From contig NZ_JAPJDL010000003.1 of the NCBI RefSeq assembly GCF_026242055.1, positions 134,796-198,795 of the forward strand: a DNA stretch of 64,000 nucleotides, read 5' to 3'. Both the position numbers and the translations under genes were made by a program. Origin of the DNA: Lentzea sp. NEAU-D7. GTDB lineage: Bacteria; Actinomycetota; Actinomycetes; Mycobacteriales; Pseudonocardiaceae. Each line of letters opens with the position of its first letter. Position 1 is the first letter of the stretch. The notes under the pieces were generated by a model. That model worked only from the letters and a program-made list of their open reading frames with translations, ran no database searches and was not told where the DNA came from. This document shows, piece after piece, positions 60,897 through 64,000 of this stretch.

Positions 60897-61877
60897 ATGA
60901 AGATCCTCGTGCTCGGCGGAACCGTGTTCCTCAGCAAGGCCGTCACGGCGGAGGCCGTCCGCCGTGGCCACGACGTGGTCTGCGCTGCCCGCGGTGCCTC
61001 CGGCGGGGTGCCGGAGGGCGCCACGCTCGTCCCGGTCGACAGGAACAAGCCCGGTGCGTTCGACGCGCTGGCCGGCGAGCAGTTCGACGCGGTGATCGAC
61101 GTGTCGAAGTACTCGGTGAACTGGGTGCGCGACGCGCTGGAGGCGTTCGGGGCGACGACGCCGCACTGGACGTTCGTGTCCAGCATCTCCGTCTACGCGG
61201 ACCACTCGACGGGCAGCGACGAGCTGTTGCCGCCGCTGGAGGACGACCCTTCAGCCGAGTTCACGGCCGAGCGGTACGGCAGCGTCAAGGTCGCCAGCGA
61301 GATCGCCGTCAGGGAGGCCGTCGCCGGTCGCGACTTCATCGTGCGGGCCGGGCTCATCACCGGGCCGGACGACCCGAGCGACAGGTTCGGGTACTGGCCC
61401 GCGCGGATGGCGCAGGGCGGGCGCGTGGTCGTTCCGGACAGCCCTGACCTGGGGTTCCAGCACATCGACGCGCGGGACCTGGCGCAGTGGATCGTGTTCG
61501 CGGCCGAGGAGCGGGTGACGGGCACGTACGACTCGACCGGGCCGGTCATGCCGTTCCAGATGGCCATCGGCGAGATCGCCGGCGCGACCGCTCAGCCGGG
61601 GACGCAGCTCGTACCGGTGTCGGAGAGCGTGCTGAAGGAGCTGGGCATCAACCCGTGGGCCGGGCCTCGGTCACTGCCGCTGTGGCTGCCGCAGGAGTGG
61701 GCCAAGATGGTCGGCCGCGACGTCAGCAACGCGCTGGCCAACGGGCTGCGGGTCAGGCCGCTGGCCGAGACCGCGCTCGACTCGCTGGAGTACGAGCGCG
61801 GCCTCGGGCTGGACCGGCCCCGCAAGGCGGGGCTCACTCAGCAGGAGGAGCAGGAGATCCTCACAGCAGTGAGTTGA
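60897..61877 (+). CDS. NAD-dependent epimerase/dehydratase family protein
   Basis: This 326-residue atypical short-chain dehydrogenase starts MKILVLGGTVFLSKAVTAEAVRRGHDVVCAARG (a Rossmann GGTxFLS variant of the usual GxxGxxG). It continues FVSSISVYADHS and, in the region of the YxxxK site, AERYGSVKVASE. The C-terminal part has QHIDARDLAQWIVFAAEE. It resembles the actinomycete group of NAD-epimerases or reductases of unknown substrate. ATG 60897 is chosen because the fold starts exactly there. The 3' end overlaps the protease gene by 17 bp (convergent). Confidence 0.88.
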   Translation: MKILVLGGTVFLSKAVTAEAVRRGHDVVCAARGASGGVPEGATLVPVDRNKPGAFDALAGEQFDAVIDVSKYSVNWVRDALEAFGATTPHWTFVSSISVYADHSTGSDELLPPLEDDPSAEFTAERYGSVKVASEIAVREAVAGRDFIVRAGLITGPDDPSDRFGYWPARMAQGGRVVVPDSPDLGFQHIDARDLAQWIVFAAEERVTGTYDSTGPVMPFQMAIGEIAGATAQPGTQLVPVSESVLKELGINPWAGPRSLPLWLPQEWAKMVGRDVSNALANGLRVRPLAETALDSLEYERGLGLDRPRKAGLTQQEEQEILTAVS

Positions 61878-62985
61878 TCTGCGCGGCGACGAGGTCGATG
61901 CGCACGCCCTGGTTCGGGCAGCCGCCGAAGTGGTGGAGCCCGATCACCTTGTGCGTGCGCCTCGACAGCACGGGTGAGCCGGACGAGCCGCCTTCGGTGT
62001 CGCACATGTAGCTGATGTCGGACTGCGACGAGCTGCCGTTCACCCGTACCGCGCGCACGACGCAGTAGCCGCCGCCGTTGTTGTTGTCGCGCAACGACAA
62101 CTTCTTCAGCTTCCCGGCCGGGTGGCCGACGATGTACATCTCCTCACCCACGGCCGGAACGCGCGCGTCCAGTTCGAGGTAACCGAACGAGCTGATGGCC
62201 GCGAAGTTGTTCACGGTGAAGAGGGTGTAGTCGAGTGCGGCGCTGTACTTCAGGACCTGCGCCGCCAGCACCTTCGTGACGGTGGCCGAGGTGGTGCCAC
62301 CGCACGTCGGGCACTGGTAGTTGAACCACACCTCGATGCCGCTGGTGCTGGTGAAGCAGTGCTCGTTGGTCAGCATGCGGTTGTTGGGGCCGACCCGCCA
62401 CGCCGTGCACAGCGAGCTGCCGTTGCGCAGCAGCTTCGCCACGGACGCGGTCTTGCCCCACTCGGTCGGGTTGCTGGACTGGTAGCAGACCGCGTCCTTG
62501 TAGTCGTTCGTGCCGCAGATGCTCTGCACGGACGGCTGCGAGGACATCTCGGCCTCGGTGTAGCCGCGCGTGAGCTTGTCGATCCGGACGCGCGACAGCG
62601 GGTTCGTCACCGACACCACGGCCCGGTCGCCCGTGACAGACATGGCCCAGAAGCCCGACGCGTCGACCGTGGCGGTCAGCGAGGCCTTCAGGTCTCTCGT
62701 GTACGTGTACTTCTCGGTGCCGTCGGGGTTCGACACGGTCAGCACGTCACCGGGGAGGATCCGCAGGTCCGTGAAATGCAGCTTCACGTAACCGGACCCC
62801 GGTCGTTCGATCACCGTCGAACGGTTCGCGCCACCCACGCGGACTGAGACCGATTCCTCAGTGCCGATTTCCTGACTCTGCGGCGAAGCCGCCTGAGCAG
62901 GTGTAGAGGTGGTGGTAGCAGGGACGATGGACGTCATCGGCAGGGCAAGCGCCAGTGCCGTGAGGAGTTGCAGGGTTTTCCTCAT
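61861..62985 (-). CDS. Secreted trypsin-like serine protease
   Basis: This 374-residue exported protease has a signal peptide (MRKTLQLLTALALALPMTSIVPA) and an N-terminal beta domain of about 130 residues (SVSVRVGGANRSTVIERPGSGYVKLHF) that looks like a P-domain or pre-peptidase-type domain. The chymotrypsin-fold catalytic unit follows. The triad is visible as His in LTNEHCFTS, Asp in AALDYTLFTV and Ser in EGGSSGSPV. Several Cys pairs (SLCTAWRV, HCF, QCPTCGG, YCVVRA, MCD) suggest a disulfide-stabilised extracellular enzyme. ATG 62985 fits the signal. Confidence 0.92.
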   Translation of the reverse strand: MRKTLQLLTALALALPMTSIVPATTTSTPAQAASPQSQEIGTEESVSVRVGGANRSTVIERPGSGYVKLHFTDLRILPGDVLTVSNPDGTEKYTYTRDLKASLTATVDASGFWAMSVTGDRAVVSVTNPLSRVRIDKLTRGYTEAEMSSQPSVQSICGTNDYKDAVCYQSSNPTEWGKTASVAKLLRNGSSLCTAWRVGPNNRMLTNEHCFTSTSGIEVWFNYQCPTCGGTTSATVTKVLAAQVLKYSAALDYTLFTVNNFAAISSFGYLELDARVPAVGEEMYIVGHPAGKLKKLSLRDNNNGGGYCVVRAVRVNGSSSQSDISYMCDTEGGSSGSPVLSRRTHKVIGLHHFGGCPNQGVRIDLVAAQINSLL

Positions 62986-63051
62986 GCCTTTTGATACTTC
63001 CGACGTCACCTGACCGTGTCAGCCCGCCGAACGTCGGTAATGGAGGAATCT

Positions 63052-63675
63052 GTGCAACTTGTCCATTTCGGTCATGCCTGCGTGCTGCTGGACTCGGGGT
63101 CGACGCGGATCCTGATCGATCCGGGCACGTTCTCCGCCGGCTTCGAGGGGCTGGAGGACCTGGACGCGGTGCTGATCACGCACCAGCACTTCGACCACGT
63201 CGACGTGGAGAAGCTGCCCGCGCTGCTCAAGGCCAACCCTCGGGCGCAGCTCATCGTCGACGAGGGCACGGCGCCCATCGTCGAGGACGCGACCGTCGCC
63301 CGGCCGGGTGACACGTTCAAGGTCGGCGACACGACCGTCCGGGTCGTCGGCGGGCAGCACGCGATGATCCACGAGGAGATCCCGATCGTGCCGAACGCCG
63401 CCTACGTGGTCGGCGACGGCGCGTTCTACCACCCCGGCGACTCGCTGTTCGTGCCGGACGAGGACGTCGACGTGCTCGGCCTGCCCGCGGGCGCGCCCTG
63501 GATGCGCACCGGCGAGGCGGTCGACTTCATGCGTGCCGTGAAGCCGCGTGTCGCCGTGCCGATCCACGAGAAGACGCTCGCGAGCCCGCAGATGGCCCAC
63601 CGGCTCTTCGAGATGCTCAAGCCGGAGGGCACCGAGGTCAGGCCGCTGACGCCAGGCGAGGAGACGGCAGTCTGA
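63052..63675 (+). CDS. MBL-fold metal-dependent hydrolase
   Basis: This 207-residue metallo-beta-lactamase-fold protein has VHFGHACVLLDSGSTRILIDPG at the N-terminus, the metal motif THQHFDHVD (HxHxDH), GGQHAMIHEEIP and FYHPGDSLFVPDEDVDVLGLPAGAPWM. The layout matches UlaG/YtnP-like hydrolases; the substrate is unknown. GTG 63052 has an excellent GGAGGAATCT upstream. The 3' end overlaps the convergent gene by 38 bp. Confidence 0.92.
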   Translation: MQLVHFGHACVLLDSGSTRILIDPGTFSAGFEGLEDLDAVLITHQHFDHVDVEKLPALLKANPRAQLIVDEGTAPIVEDATVARPGDTFKVGDTTVRVVGGQHAMIHEEIPIVPNAAYVVGDGAFYHPGDSLFVPDEDVDVLGLPAGAPWMRTGEAVDFMRAVKPRVAVPIHEKTLASPQMAHRLFEMLKPEGTEVRPLTPGEETAV

Positions 63676-63985
63676 CGTAGGTGGTCGGCGCGGCGTCGTG
63701 GGCGAGAGCGATGTCCACGGCGTCGAGCACGGCCTGCCGCGCACCGGGCCGGTGCAGGTCGCGGGCGTCGACGGTGATCCGGGTCAGCCCGCCGCGGCGC
63801 GCGGACCTGGCGGCCGCGTAGACCAGTGCCAGCGACCGCAGTTCGCCGAAGCTGGTGCGTTCGGTCAGCGCGTGCAGGCGGCCGAGGGTCGCGAGTCCGC
63901 TGCCGACCTCGCGGACGGCATGCGCGTCGGCGCACCGGTTGAACTTGTGCTTGGCCAGCGCGATCAACGTGCCGGGCGACGCCAC
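63638..63985 (-). CDS. Unknown protein, possibly truncated by window edge
   Basis: A 115-residue reading frame starts at GTG 63985, but its frame stays open to the window end, so the true start may be outside. The sequence (ASPGTLIALAKHKFNRCADAHAVREVGSGLATLGRLHALTERTSFGELRSLALVYAAARSARRGG, shown in parts) is helical, Ala/Arg-rich and ends in LPSPRLASAA. I do not recognise it. Codon use and the clean convergent overlap with the MBL gene make it likely to be a real gene. Confidence 0.5.
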   Translation of the reverse strand: MASPGTLIALAKHKFNRCADAHAVREVGSGLATLGRLHALTERTSFGELRSLALVYAAARSARRGGLTRITVDARDLHRPGARQAVLDAVDIALAHDAAPTTYVRLPSPRLASAA

Positions 63986-64000
63986 GCAACGCCGTGGCGC

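Noticed and set aside
1-64000. CRISPR array, tRNA, rRNA or insertion sequence
   Set aside because: No regularly spaced repeats, cloverleaf-type sequence or transposase could be identified anywhere in the window.

Overview
The window is high-GC DNA with many GTG starts and many ATGA or GTGA stop/start overlaps. It has ESX accessory genes of the DUF3558/PE/PPE/EspG kind, a mycothiol-isomerase-fold protein, a DUF574 methyltransferase and a purSQL/purFM arrangement. Together these point to a filamentous actinomycete, most likely family Pseudonocardiaceae (Lentzea, Lechevalieria or Saccharothrix-like). The genus is an inference from gene content. No rRNA, tRNA, CRISPR array, insertion sequence or replication origin was seen.

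Layout. 0-6.4 kb holds conserved chromosomal genes: a pabC-like lyase, a Fur-family regulator coupled to ygfZ, a beta-keto acid cleavage enzyme, an RsiG-type c-di-GMP-sensing anti-sigma, an MFS exporter and DUF3073. 6.4-8.3 kb holds an old-yellow enzyme and a membrane pentapeptide-repeat protein. 8.3-20.2 kb is a complete myo-inositol catabolic locus: a nine-gene leftward operon (iolG, iolE, ABC binding protein, permease, ATPase, iolC, aldolase, iolB, iolD) faces a LacI regulator and iolA/mmsA across a pair of perfect operators. 20.5-22.0 kb has two small HTH regulators and a small membrane protein. 22-27.4 kb is a tripartite tricarboxylate transporter (tctABC) divergent from a CitA/CitB-type two-component system. 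27.4-33.9 kb has arfB, a sigma factor fused to a membrane/extracytoplasmic domain, lipoproteins, purM and purF.

34-44.8 kb is a type VII (ESX) accessory region. It contains an EspC-like substrate, an alpha/beta hydrolase with an N-terminal substrate-like region, two EccC-like proteins that have lost most of their Walker A motifs, an EspG chaperone, PPE-like and PE-like proteins and a DUF3558 lipoprotein. No eccB, eccD, eccE or mycosin is present. The EccC-like pair, apparently a miniaturised pseudo-motor, is the most novel thing in the window. 44.9-56.9 kb carries secreted glycosidases (exo-glucosaminidase, GH15, GH25), a PAS-GGDEF-EAL protein, a DUF574 methyltransferase, two more membrane pentapeptide-type proteins and a LysR/aldo-keto reductase pair. 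57-60.1 kb is purSQL, followed by a decayed gene, an epimerase, a secreted serine protease, an MBL-fold hydrolase and a gene reaching the window edge.

How they fit together. The pur genes, the sterol-carrier gene and DUF3073 look like an ancestral core into which the inositol/tricarboxylate uptake block and the ESX/glycosidase block have been placed. RsiG and the GGDEF-EAL enzyme suggest that c-di-GMP gates development in this organism.
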